DNA of 64,000 bases from assembly GCA_902592615.1 (NCBI GenBank), contig CACJFI010000005.1, forward strand, positions 23,957 to 87,956, given 5' to 3'. A program made the translations under genes and the position numbers. The notes under the pieces were generated by a model. It saw only the letters and a list, made by a program, of their open reading frames with translations. It had not been told where the DNA came from and did not search any database. This DNA is from an uncultured SAR116 cluster alpha proteobacterium (GTDB lineage: Bacteria; Pseudomonadota; Alphaproteobacteria; Puniceispirillales; Marisalimonadaceae). Positions 56,334 through 64,000 of the stretch are shown here, one piece after another (the first letter of the stretch is position 1; each line of letters starts with the position of its first letter).

Positions 56334-57742
56334 TGTTTAAGCATACTTTTGATAGCACAATTCTTCGATCATACGATATTAGAGGTATTTATGGTAAAAC
56401 CCTAGCAAAAGAAGATGCATTTATGCTTGGATTTTTCTTTGGCATTACAGTCAGAAAAAAATTTCCAGATAAAAAACATCCATTGATAATAATTGGAATG
56501 GATGGAAGATTATCCAGCCCGTCACTGGAAGAAAAACTTAATGAGGGTCTTGAAAATGCTGGTTGTAAAATTTACAGAATTGGGTTGGGACCAACACCAA
56601 TGCTCTATTTTGCAAGTAATTACTATAAAGCAGACGGAGCTATACAAGTCACAGGGAGTCACAATCCAAGAGACTATAACGGTTTTAAAATAGTTTTAGA
56701 TCAAAACTCTTTCTTTGGTGAAGATATTCAAAAACTAGGTTATTTTGCAATTAAAGGTTATTCAAAAACATATAATGGTTTTTCTAAGTCTGTTGAAATA
56801 GGTGGTAAATATATCGATGAGATTACAAAGCCCCTAAAAAACATTGATAGGGAACTTCATAAAAAAACAATAGTTTGGGATTGTGGTAATGGTGCATCTG
56901 GCCCTTCAGTTGAAATGTTAACCAAAAAAATTCCTGGAAAACATGTTGTTTTATATTCTAAAGTTGATGGTAATTTCCCAAATCACCATCCTGATCCCAC
57001 TGATGAATCTACTTTGAAAATTATGTTAAATAAAATGGAAGAGGTTGATGCTGAACTTGGAATAGCCTTTGATGGAGATGGTGACAGAATTGGTGTTATA
57101 GACAAACAAGGCAGATCAGTTGCTGGCGATTTATTAACTGCATTTCTTGCAAATTCAATAGCTAAAAATGATAAAAATAATCAAACAATAATTTTAGATA
57201 TTAAGTCGAGTTATGTTGCATATGAGAATATTATGTCTTTAGGTTTTAAAGCAGAAATTGGAAAAACAGGACATTCAAACATCAAGAAAAGAATTAAAGA
57301 AATAAAATCTCCATTAGCTGGAGAAATGTCTGGCCACATTTTTTTTAGTGACACCTATTTTGGATATGATGATGCACTTTATGCAGCTATAAGACTACTA
57401 TCCTTAACTGCCAATAATATTGAATTAGATAAATTTATATCAACTTTGCCTGAAACATTTGTTTCACCTGAAATTAAAGTTTTTTGTTCTGATGAGATTA
57501 AATTTTTAACTATAGATAATATATCTAAAAAAGTGTTTGGAAAATATAATTCCAATGACGTTATTACATTAGACGGCTTAAGAGTTAAAAACAATCATGG
57601 TTGGTGGTTAATACGTGCAAGTAATACAGAAGAAGCACTGGTAGTTAGGTTTGAAGGTAGATCCGAAAAAAGTAAAAAAGAATTATTTTTGGAAGTTAAA
57701 AATCTTTTGAAAAATGAAGGATTATCTTTAGATAATTACTAA
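56333..57742 (+). CDS. Phosphomannomutase/phosphoglucomutase
   Basis: The 469 residues match the AlgC/ManB alpha-D-phosphohexomutases. The active-site phosphoserine is in QVTGSHNPRDYNGFK, the Mg site is FDGDGDRIGVID, the sugar-specificity loop is AGEMSGHIFF, and the phosphate-binding loop is RASNTEEALVVRFEG. It interconverts glucose or mannose 6- and 1-phosphates. In this operon glucose 1-phosphate for GalU is the likely product. Confidence 0.95.
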   Translation: MFKHTFDSTILRSYDIRGIYGKTLAKEDAFMLGFFFGITVRKKFPDKKHPLIIIGMDGRLSSPSLEEKLNEGLENAGCKIYRIGLGPTPMLYFASNYYKADGAIQVTGSHNPRDYNGFKIVLDQNSFFGEDIQKLGYFAIKGYSKTYNGFSKSVEIGGKYIDEITKPLKNIDRELHKKTIVWDCGNGASGPSVEMLTKKIPGKHVVLYSKVDGNFPNHHPDPTDESTLKIMLNKMEEVDAELGIAFDGDGDRIGVIDKQGRSVAGDLLTAFLANSIAKNDKNNQTIILDIKSSYVAYENIMSLGFKAEIGKTGHSNIKKRIKEIKSPLAGEMSGHIFFSDTYFGYDDALYAAIRLLSLTANNIELDKFISTLPETFVSPEIKVFCSDEIKFLTIDNISKKVFGKYNSNDVITLDGLRVKNNHGWWLIRASNTEEALVVRFEGRSEKSKKELFLEVKNLLKNEGLSLDNY

Positions 57743-57786
57743 ATAATGATATTAATTTTTGATTAATATATGCATTGGGGATAAAC

Positions 57787-59952
57787 ATGACTAAAAGATT
57801 AAGACGTTGCAATTTACAAGTGTCAGAAGTTCTTGCTAATTTTATTGAAAATGAGGCACTTATCGATACAAACATTTCTTCTGATGTATTTTGGGAAAAA
57901 TTTGAAACAATCTTAAATAAATTTATCCCGAGAAATAAAGAATTAATTCAAATTAGAAGTGAAATGAAAAGTAAAATTGACAAATTCTATTTGGAAAACT
58001 CTAGTAAAGCTATTGATCATGGAGAATATATAAACTTTCTAAAGGACATAAATTATATAGTACCCGAAGGAGAAAATTTCCAGATCAATACAAAAAATGT
58101 AGATGAGGAATTAGCTCTTAAAGCTGGACCTCAGTTGGTCGTACCAGTAACTAATGCGAGATATGCACTTAACGCCGCAAATGCAAGATGGGGAAGTTTA
58201 TATGATGCACTGTATGGAACAGATGCTATTGCAGAAAATGGTGGTGCTGAAAGATCTACGACCTATAATCCTATAAGAGGAAATAAAGTAATATCATATG
58301 CGAAAGAGTTTTTAGATAAAAATTTTCCATTACAAAATTGTTCTCATAAGGATGTTAATTCATATAAAATTGATAATAATTATCTTTTAGTTGAAACCAA
58401 AAATGGTGCTAATTCACATTTAAAAATAAAAAACCAATATATTGGCTATCAAGGTGATGCTAAAAATCCCAGTTGTATTCTTCTTAAAAATAATAATCTA
58501 CACATAGAAATATTAGTGAATAAAAAAGGAAACATTGGGGCTGGAGATAATGCAGGTGTCGATGATATTATAATCGAGTCAGCATTAACGACAATCCAAG
58601 ACTGTGAGGATTCAGTGGCAACTGTAGATGCAGAAGATAAAGTTTTAGCTTATAGAAACTGGTTAGGACTTATGAAAGGCAACCTAGAAGATACTTTTGA
58701 AAAAAATGGTAAGATAATAACAAGAAAACTTAATCCAGATAAAAGTTACATTACTTCTGCTGGAGAGATTAAACTTCCAGGTAGATCCGTTATGTTAATC
58801 CGTAATGTTGGACACCTTATGACAAATCCAGCTATTTTGTTAAAAAATGATGAAGAAATACCTGAAGGCATAATGGATGCAATGATTACATCATTAATTG
58901 CAATCCATGATATTAAAATCAAAAAAATGAACTCTAGAACTGGATCAGTTTATATTGTCAAGCCCAAAATGCATGGACCAGACGAAGTTAAGTTTGCATG
59001 TGATATCTTTGAAGCTGTAGAAGACGCCCTCGAACTAAAACGAAACACTCTCAAGATAGGTATCATGGATGAAGAAAGAAGGACAACTGTTAATTTAAAA
59101 GAATGTATTAGAATGGCAAGTGAAAGAACCGTATTCATTAATACTGGTTTCTTAGATAGAACAGGGGACGAAATTCATACTGCAATGGAAGTCGGCCCTA
59201 TAATTCCAAAAGGTGAAATCAAAAATGCAAAATGGATTTCAGCTTATGAAAATAATAATGTAAAAATTGGACTTGAGTGTGGACTATCTGGCAAGGCTCA
59301 AATTGGTAAAGGGATGTGGGCAATGCCTGATCTTATGCATGAAATGTTAGAGCAAAAAATTAATCATCCAAAAAGTGGTGCAAATACCGCCTGGGTTCCT
59401 AGTCCAACAGCAGCTACGCTTCATGCATTGCATTATCACGAAATTAATGTATTTGGTGTCCAAAAAGATAAGTCTAATGATAATAATAATTACTTAAATG
59501 ATATACTTTCTGTTCCAGTTTCGAAGGGTCACAACTGGTCTCAAGAAGAAATACAAAAGGAAATGGATAACAATTCACAAGGTATTCTTGGGTATGTAGT
59601 AAGATGGATTGATCAAGGTGTTGGATGCTCTAAAGTCCCAGATATTAATAATATTGGTTTAATGGAGGACCGCGCAACTTGTAGAATTTCAAGTCAGCAC
59701 CTTTGCAACTGGCTTAAACACGGTATTTTTACTAAAAATCAACTGGTTGAGACTATGAAAAAGATGGCTAAGGTTGTTGACGAACAAAATAAAGACGATA
59801 TCAATTATATCCCTATGTCTAAAGACTTTGATAAATCGATTGCTTTTAGGGCATCTTTGAATTTAGTATTAGAAGGGGATGTTAGTCCTTCTGGTTATAC
59901 TGAGCCAATTTTACACAAAAGTAGATTACATTTAAAGTCTATGCGTGATTAA
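57787..59952 (+). CDS. glcB: Malate synthase G
   Basis: The protein has 721 residues from the ATG at 57787 (GGGG six bases upstream); an in-frame TTG at 57775 would place that RBS inside the gene. It is the large single-chain G isoform: [18 protein letters not shown] and the second-half [17 protein letters not shown], with the metal and glyoxylate residues in the barrel. It condenses glyoxylate with acetyl-CoA. No isocitrate lyase or glycolate oxidase gene is in the window. The end overlaps the convergent ccrM by 14 bases. Confidence 0.97.
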   Translation: MTKRLRRCNLQVSEVLANFIENEALIDTNISSDVFWEKFETILNKFIPRNKELIQIRSEMKSKIDKFYLENSSKAIDHGEYINFLKDINYIVPEGENFQINTKNVDEELALKAGPQLVVPVTNARYALNAANARWGSLYDALYGTDAIAENGGAERSTTYNPIRGNKVISYAKEFLDKNFPLQNCSHKDVNSYKIDNNYLLVETKNGANSHLKIKNQYIGYQGDAKNPSCILLKNNNLHIEILVNKKGNIGAGDNAGVDDIIIESALTTIQDCEDSVATVDAEDKVLAYRNWLGLMKGNLEDTFEKNGKIITRKLNPDKSYITSAGEIKLPGRSVMLIRNVGHLMTNPAILLKNDEEIPEGIMDAMITSLIAIHDIKIKKMNSRTGSVYIVKPKMHGPDEVKFACDIFEAVEDALELKRNTLKIGIMDEERRTTVNLKECIRMASERTVFINTGFLDRTGDEIHTAMEVGPIIPKGEIKNAKWISAYENNNVKIGLECGLSGKAQIGKGMWAMPDLMHEMLEQKINHPKSGANTAWVPSPTAATLHALHYHEINVFGVQKDKSNDNNNYLNDILSVPVSKGHNWSQEEIQKEMDNNSQGILGYVVRWIDQGVGCSKVPDINNIGLMEDRATCRISSQHLCNWLKHGIFTKNQLVETMKKMAKVVDEQNKDDINYIPMSKDFDKSIAFRASLNLVLEGDVSPSGYTEPILHKSRLHLKSMRD

Positions 59953-61021
59953 TTGCCCTTGCTGCATGTCTCAAACTATCTATTGGGACGAGCTTTCCAG
60001 ATCGCTTTATGTGCCAAAATGTCCATCCGTTGCAAGCTTGTAATCCTTGTAAATCCGCTCCAACTGAGTGTATTGAACCTTTTTTATCTTTAGAAATTAA
60101 ACTGCCATCAGCTCTAATTTTAGCAGTCCATCTACTTTGAGAATCTTGTAATAATTCACCCGGATTTACTAATCCTTCTTCTAACAAAAATCCAAATGGA
60201 ATTCTTGGTTCAGCAGTTTTTCTAGGTGTCTGAATAAGATCTTTAGTGTCAATTTCTTCTACTTTATCGATTCTTTTCTCAGCTTCTAGTGCATATTTTG
60301 CATCTTGCTCAATTCCAATAAACGCCCTACCAAGTTTTTTTGCTACAGCTCCTGTAGTTCCAGTCCCAAAAAATGGATCTAAAACTACATCACCAATATT
60401 GCTACTTGACATTATAACTCTATTTAAAAGATTTTCTGGTTTTTGTGTTGGATGAATCTTCTTGCCATCTTTATTCTTTAATCTTTCATCACCGGTACAA
60501 ATGGGAAGAGACCAATCTGATCGCATTTGGAGATCACCATTTAATGATTTCATAGCTTCATAATTAAATGTATACTTGGATGTTTTTGTTTTTGATGCCC
60601 ATATAAGCGTCTCGTGAGCGTTGGTAAACCTCCTACCACGAAAGTTTGGCATTGGATTAACCTTTCTCCAAATTACATCATTTAGCAACCAAAATTCTAA
60701 ATTTTGTAAAATATAACCTAATCTAAAAATATTGTGATAGGATCCTATAATCCAAATACTACCATTTGGCTTTAAAATTCTTCTGGCAGAACTCATCCAT
60801 TTCTTGGTAAAATTATCATAATCAGAAATAGATTTAAATTTATCCCAACTTTCTTTAACACCATCTACTTTGGTTTGATTAGGTCTTTCAAGATCTCCAT
60901 TCAGTTGAAGATTATATGGAGGATCTGCAAAAACTAAATCTATACTTTCAGGAGGCAGTTCATTCATTTTATCAATGCAGTCACCAACAACAACTCTATT
61001 TAAATAACTTTTTAATAACAT
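59939..61021 (-). CDS. ccrM: CcrM-type GANTC adenine-N6 DNA methyltransferase
   Basis: The 360 residues match CcrM. The catalytic motif IV is [10 protein letters not shown], placed before the SAM motif [26 protein letters not shown] (beta-class order). The C-terminal domain special to CcrM follows ([28 protein letters not shown] and [19 protein letters not shown]). It methylates the adenine in GANTC and times cell-cycle genes in many alphaproteobacteria. No GANTC site is visible in the 115 bases before its start. Confidence 0.95.
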   Translation of the reverse strand: MLLKSYLNRVVVGDCIDKMNELPPESIDLVFADPPYNLQLNGDLERPNQTKVDGVKESWDKFKSISDYDNFTKKWMSSARRILKPNGSIWIIGSYHNIFRLGYILQNLEFWLLNDVIWRKVNPMPNFRGRRFTNAHETLIWASKTKTSKYTFNYEAMKSLNGDLQMRSDWSLPICTGDERLKNKDGKKIHPTQKPENLLNRVIMSSSNIGDVVLDPFFGTGTTGAVAKKLGRAFIGIEQDAKYALEAEKRIDKVEEIDTKDLIQTPRKTAEPRIPFGFLLEEGLVNPGELLQDSQSRWTAKIRADGSLISKDKKGSIHSVGADLQGLQACNGWTFWHIKRSGKLVPIDSLRHAARAINHA

Positions 61022-61136
61022 AATTAATATTCTTAGCTTAATATCTTGTTTATATATTGTGGATAAAATTATAATTATTTAGTAAAGTCAATTACTTAGT
61101 GAAATTAATTTAGCTAATACAATATATGTGTCTTTA

Positions 61137-61829
61137 TTAATTTTTTTTACTATATATAGTAGCAACAGGTTTAAATGATTTTCTATGTAAATCTAAAATA
61201 CCATTTTTTAAAATAGCATTTATATGATTTTTAGTTCCATATCCAAAATGTTTATCAAAAAAATAAGAAGGATGTTTTATAGATAATTGTCTCATTATAG
61301 TATTTCGTGTTTCTTTGGAAATAATGCTTGCTAATGCAATAGTTTTGCAAAGACTATCGCCTTTAACTAACATTTTAACTGAATAAATATCTAAGTGAAG
61401 TTTTTTAAATTTTAAAAAATTATCCAAATTTTCAAAATCTGGCTTAAATTTACCATCAATATAAATACAAAAATCTTTTTTTTTATGTGTTTGTGAGTTT
61501 TTTAATTCTTTTGTCAATGAAAAAATGGATCTCTTCATAGCAATAGCATTTGCATATGAAAGACCATACATATCAATTTCCTTCACACTTGCAATAGAAG
61601 AAGAATATTTAACAAAATTGTTTAATGATAATATTATTTCTCTTCGCTTAGAAGATTTTAATTTCTTACTGTCATTAATCTCTGAATGCAAAGTTTTATA
61701 TTTAGTAAAATCAAACCAACATGCTGTTGATACTAATGGACCAGCCCACGAACCCCTTCCAGATTCATCAACTCCAATCATTGTAATATTTCTATTATGA
61801 AATTCTCTTTCTATATCGAAACTTATCAT
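61137..61829 (-). CDS. rnhB: Ribonuclease HII
   Basis: The 230 residues match RNase HII: IGVDESGRGSWAGPLVSTACWF with the first catalytic Asp-Glu, SLCKTIALASIISKETRN, and HFGYGTKNH near the end. It removes ribonucleotides from DNA. SIISKETRN varies slightly from the usual 'KVTRD' form. Its ATG overlaps the moaB stop by one base. Confidence 0.92.
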   Translation of the reverse strand: MISFDIEREFHNRNITMIGVDESGRGSWAGPLVSTACWFDFTKYKTLHSEINDSKKLKSSKRREIILSLNNFVKYSSSIASVKEIDMYGLSYANAIAMKRSIFSLTKELKNSQTHKKKDFCIYIDGKFKPDFENLDNFLKFKKLHLDIYSVKMLVKGDSLCKTIALASIISKETRNTIMRQLSIKHPSYFFDKHFGYGTKNHINAILKNGILDLHRKSFKPVATIYSKKN

Positions 61830-62368
61830 TAATTCTTGTTGCGAAAAAATTTATGCTCTTGAAGTCTTGGCATGATTTCTACAAAGTTACATGGTTTGTG
61901 TCTTATATCTAATTGATATTTAAGTATTCCATCCCAACCATCTCTACATGCAGAAGGAGAACCAGGTAAACAAAAAATATATTTACCATTTGCTACACCA
62001 GCGAGAGCTCTTGATTGTAACGCTGACGTATTAATTTTTTTGAATGATAACCAACGAAACATTTCACCAAAACCATCTATAGTTTTTTCAAAAAGTGTTT
62101 CCATTACTTCAGGTGTAATGTCTCTTCCTGTAAGTCCAGTTCCTCCAGTTGAAATTATTACATCTATATTTTTATTTTTGAGTAACTTTAAAAATAAATC
62201 AGAAATATTATCAAAATCATCTTTTACAATTTTTCTCACTGTTACTTTGTGTCCAAATTGTGTAATTCTATTAACTAAAGTCTCACCAGACTTGTCATTT
62301 TTTAATCCCCTTGAATCCGAAATAGTTACAACGGCAATATTTATTGAAATAAAATCATCATCACTCAT
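61829..62368 (-). CDS. moaB: Molybdenum cofactor biosynthesis protein MoaB/Mog-like
   Basis: The 179 residues show the MoCF fold: VVTISDSRGLKNDKSGETLVNRI at the start, STGGTGLTGRDITPEVMETL and GVANGKYIFCLPGSPSACRDGWD near the end. It would adenylylate molybdopterin or assist its synthesis. MoaB and Mog are not separable by eye here. It lies 8 bases after the transglycosylase gene and overlaps rnhB by one base. Confidence 0.9.
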   Translation of the reverse strand: MSDDDFISINIAVVTISDSRGLKNDKSGETLVNRITQFGHKVTVRKIVKDDFDNISDLFLKLLKNKNIDVIISTGGTGLTGRDITPEVMETLFEKTIDGFGEMFRWLSFKKINTSALQSRALAGVANGKYIFCLPGSPSACRDGWDGILKYQLDIRHKPCNFVEIMPRLQEHKFFRNKN

Positions 62369-62376
62369 TATTAATC

Positions 62377-64000
62377 TTAACTTCCTGTGTTTTTGAAAAA
62401 AACTTTTGAGTCTAAAGGCTTTCCAGATGCTAGCGAGAGTAGAACCGTGTTATCTTGATTAAACCTGGTCTTGTATACCCACAAATTTGTAAGTACTAAC
62501 TTTATGTAGTTTCTAGTTTCTCGAGCGGGTAAACTTTCTAACATTAATAGTGTGTCTTTAAATTTATAGTTTTTGTTTTTTGTCCATTTTTTAAAGTTTC
62601 CAGGACCAGCATTGTAGCTTGCTAACATCCACATTAAATCATTATTTACGATAGGTAAACTAAAGAGAAATCTTATATATTTGGAACCAATTGAAATATT
62701 GTGATGGGGACTGTAGAGTAAATGATTTTTGCTTCTTCTAAGTCTATAATCTTTATTTTTCATTATAAATGCTGCTGTTGAAGGAATTATTTGTAAGATT
62801 CCCATAGCCTTTGATGAGCTTCTAGCTCTTGGGTTAAAACCTGACTCTTGTCTAGCAATGGCATACAAAAGTGCCTTATCCTTTAAGTCCGATGTATCTA
62901 TGTTCCAAGTTGGTATAGGATATAAGCCACCCAATAATATTTTATCATGATCATTTCTTAAAATAGCAGCTAATCTAAAAGTCAAACCTGGCATATTATG
63001 TTTCGATGTGAATGATAATAATTGAGGGTAATCTTTTACGTCAAATTTAGGAATAATTTTTCTAAACTCTCTTGCAGCTTTGTGAAATTCATTTACTTCT
63101 ATTAATGCTAAAGCTCTAACACCACCCTTATGTTTTGAAATTTTGTTAATTAAATTATAATCATATTTCGGTAAATTAAAATTTGGCTTATATTTGTAAC
63201 CTAAAGAGGCCATTGCCAATGAGCCGTAGAAAGTGCGTTCTTTTATGGCAGCTTTTTTTAAGAAATAATTTGCCTCTTTAGCATTTCCCAACAAATATGA
63301 AATTCTAGCTGACCAATAACCTCCACCAGCAGTTATTCCTTCAGGACCTTGAATATCTGATAATTTATTGAAAAAATATTTTGATAATTTGATATCTTTT
63401 ATTCTCCAGGAGGCTAACCCACCAGCCCATAAAGCTAATGGATTGGGGTTTTTCGACAAACTTATAGAAAGCCTAGCTTGTCTTATAGATTTATAGTCTT
63501 TTTCAAAAATGAATAGTGCATGAGATAACTCTGCTCTAAGCTGTGATAACTCATTTTTAGTAAGATTTCTTTTTGTTTTTTTACTATTCAACAAATTTTC
63601 AGCATATAAAGTATTCCTTTTATTGATAGCTCTTCTAAATTTGATTGAAGTAGAATATGCAAAGGTTTTATATTTATTATTATCAATAGGAAATCTTGGT
63701 TTTAATACATTTACTTTGTATGTACCGTAGCCATTTAGAAAGCCTGGTGTTGGTTTTTTTGGACTCTTTGAATTATTTGGTTTTCTCTTGAGAGCTATTC
63801 TGATTATTCTAGTTGCATCTGGATGGTCATTATATTTATCAAGCCATATTTTTAAATCAGTATATGAGCTTCTCCATCCAGTAGGATGCAAGTATCTTTC
63901 AGCATATACATTTCCTAATAATATTTTATTATTCAATTCCTTAATTAGGTTATCGACTTTTTTCCACTCTTCAGATTTTTTGTTTTTAATTGGAAGTTTC
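62377..64000 (-). CDS. slt: Soluble lytic murein transglycosylase, 5' end outside the window
   Basis: The minus frame is open from the stop at 62377 to the right window edge with no stop codon, so the gene starts beyond 64000; a TTG at 63936 is only an internal in-frame start. The N-terminal part shows YAERYLHPTGWRSSYTDLKIWL and YNDHPDATRI, the marks of alphaproteobacterial Slt. It continues through the helical ring to the lysozyme-like domain, with the catalytic Glu in AIARQESGFNPRARS and the ASYNAGPGN motif. It cleaves peptidoglycan in the periplasm; the signal peptide would lie outside the window. Confidence 0.92.
   Translation of the reverse strand, partial: KLPIKNKKSEEWKKVDNLIKELNNKILLGNVYAERYLHPTGWRSSYTDLKIWLDKYNDHPDATRIIRIALKRKPNNSKSPKKPTPGFLNGYGTYKVNVLKPRFPIDNNKYKTFAYSTSIKFRRAINKRNTLYAENLLNSKKTKRNLTKNELSQLRAELSHALFIFEKDYKSIRQARLSISLSKNPNPLALWAGGLASWRIKDIKLSKYFFNKLSDIQGPEGITAGGGYWSARISYLLGNAKEANYFLKKAAIKERTFYGSLAMASLGYKYKPNFNLPKYDYNLINKISKHKGGVRALALIEVNEFHKAAREFRKIIPKFDVKDYPQLLSFTSKHNMPGLTFRLAAILRNDHDKILLGGLYPIPTWNIDTSDLKDKALLYAIARQESGFNPRARSSSKAMGILQIIPSTAAFIMKNKDYRLRRSKNHLLYSPHHNISIGSKYIRFLFSLPIVNNDLMWMLASYNAGPGNFKKWTKNKNYKFKDTLLMLESLPARETRNYIKLVLTNLWVYKTRFNQDNTVLLSLASGKPLDSKVFFKNTGS

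Noticed and set aside
63936..64000. Start of the lytic transglycosylase at TTG 63936
   Set aside because: The frame stays open to the window edge and family members are longer with a signal peptide, so the true start is outside.

Overview
The window is about 64 kb of AT-rich DNA (roughly two-thirds A+T) that is almost entirely coding. The gene content and order point to a free-living marine alphaproteobacterium with a streamlined genome. The main reasons are the block sdhCDAB-zapE-mdh-sucCDAB-lpd, the block ffh-rpsP-rimM-trmD-rplS-leuCDB-asd, the block ftsY-mtaB-dapF-xthA, a CcrM-type GANTC methyltransferase, ubiH beside a DapC-like aminotransferase, ftsK and lolA, and genes for DMSP and betaine use. 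The lineage (for example HIMB59/AEGEAN-169-like, SAR11-like or a low-GC relative of SAR116) cannot be fixed from this sequence alone.

Layout. 1-5.5 kb: the end of an acyl-CoA dehydrogenase, a VOC protein, an MFS transporter, HtpG, a class II aldolase and an SMR efflux protein. 5.5-18.8 kb, minus strand: TCA genes encoding dihydrolipoyl dehydrogenase, the 2-oxoglutarate dehydrogenase E2 and E1, succinyl-CoA synthetase, malate dehydrogenase, ZapE and succinate dehydrogenase. 18.8-32.0 kb, minus strand: a DMT transporter, aspartate semialdehyde dehydrogenase, leuBDC, the rplS-trmD-rimM-rpsP-ffh translation/SRP operon, ftsY, mtaB, dapF and xthA. 32.3-42.0 kb: lolA, ftsK, an aminotransferase, ubiH, DUF971, a LON-domain protein and a thioredoxin/TPR protein. 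A sugar oxidoreductase and DegT aminotransferase pair follows.

42.1-45.5 kb is an accessory patch. It starts at tRNA-Gly(GCC), followed directly by a truncated integrase. It holds genes of unknown function, including two very small membrane proteins, a DUF4174-like protein and a low-complexity exported protein. 45.5-50.8 kb carries one-carbon genes (a DmdA-like DMSP demethylase divergent from a MetF-like reductase, then PurT), a methyltransferase, an alpha/beta hydrolase and a membrane-anchored unknown. 51.0-54.1 kb is a quaternary-amine ABC importer with a strong hairpin between its binding-protein and permease genes. 54.0-64.0 kb holds ugd, galU and a phosphohexomutase (UDP-glucuronate route), malate synthase G, ccrM, rnhB, moaB, and a lytic transglycosylase that runs off the right edge.

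The most unusual observations are these. (1) The E2 of 2-oxoglutarate dehydrogenase has a permuted domain order, with its subunit-binding domain placed before the lipoyl domain and a Shine-Dalgarno-like sequence left before the old start methionine. (2) Ribosomal protein S16 has a tail of 15-residue repeats cut by an in-frame stop, with the repeat reading frame continuing intact for 24 more codons. (3) A GC-rich hairpin lies in the ffh leader. (4) A DMSP demethylase and a MetF-like gene are divergent. (5) The tRNA-Gly island scar carries small membrane proteins that fall below usual gene-length cutoffs.
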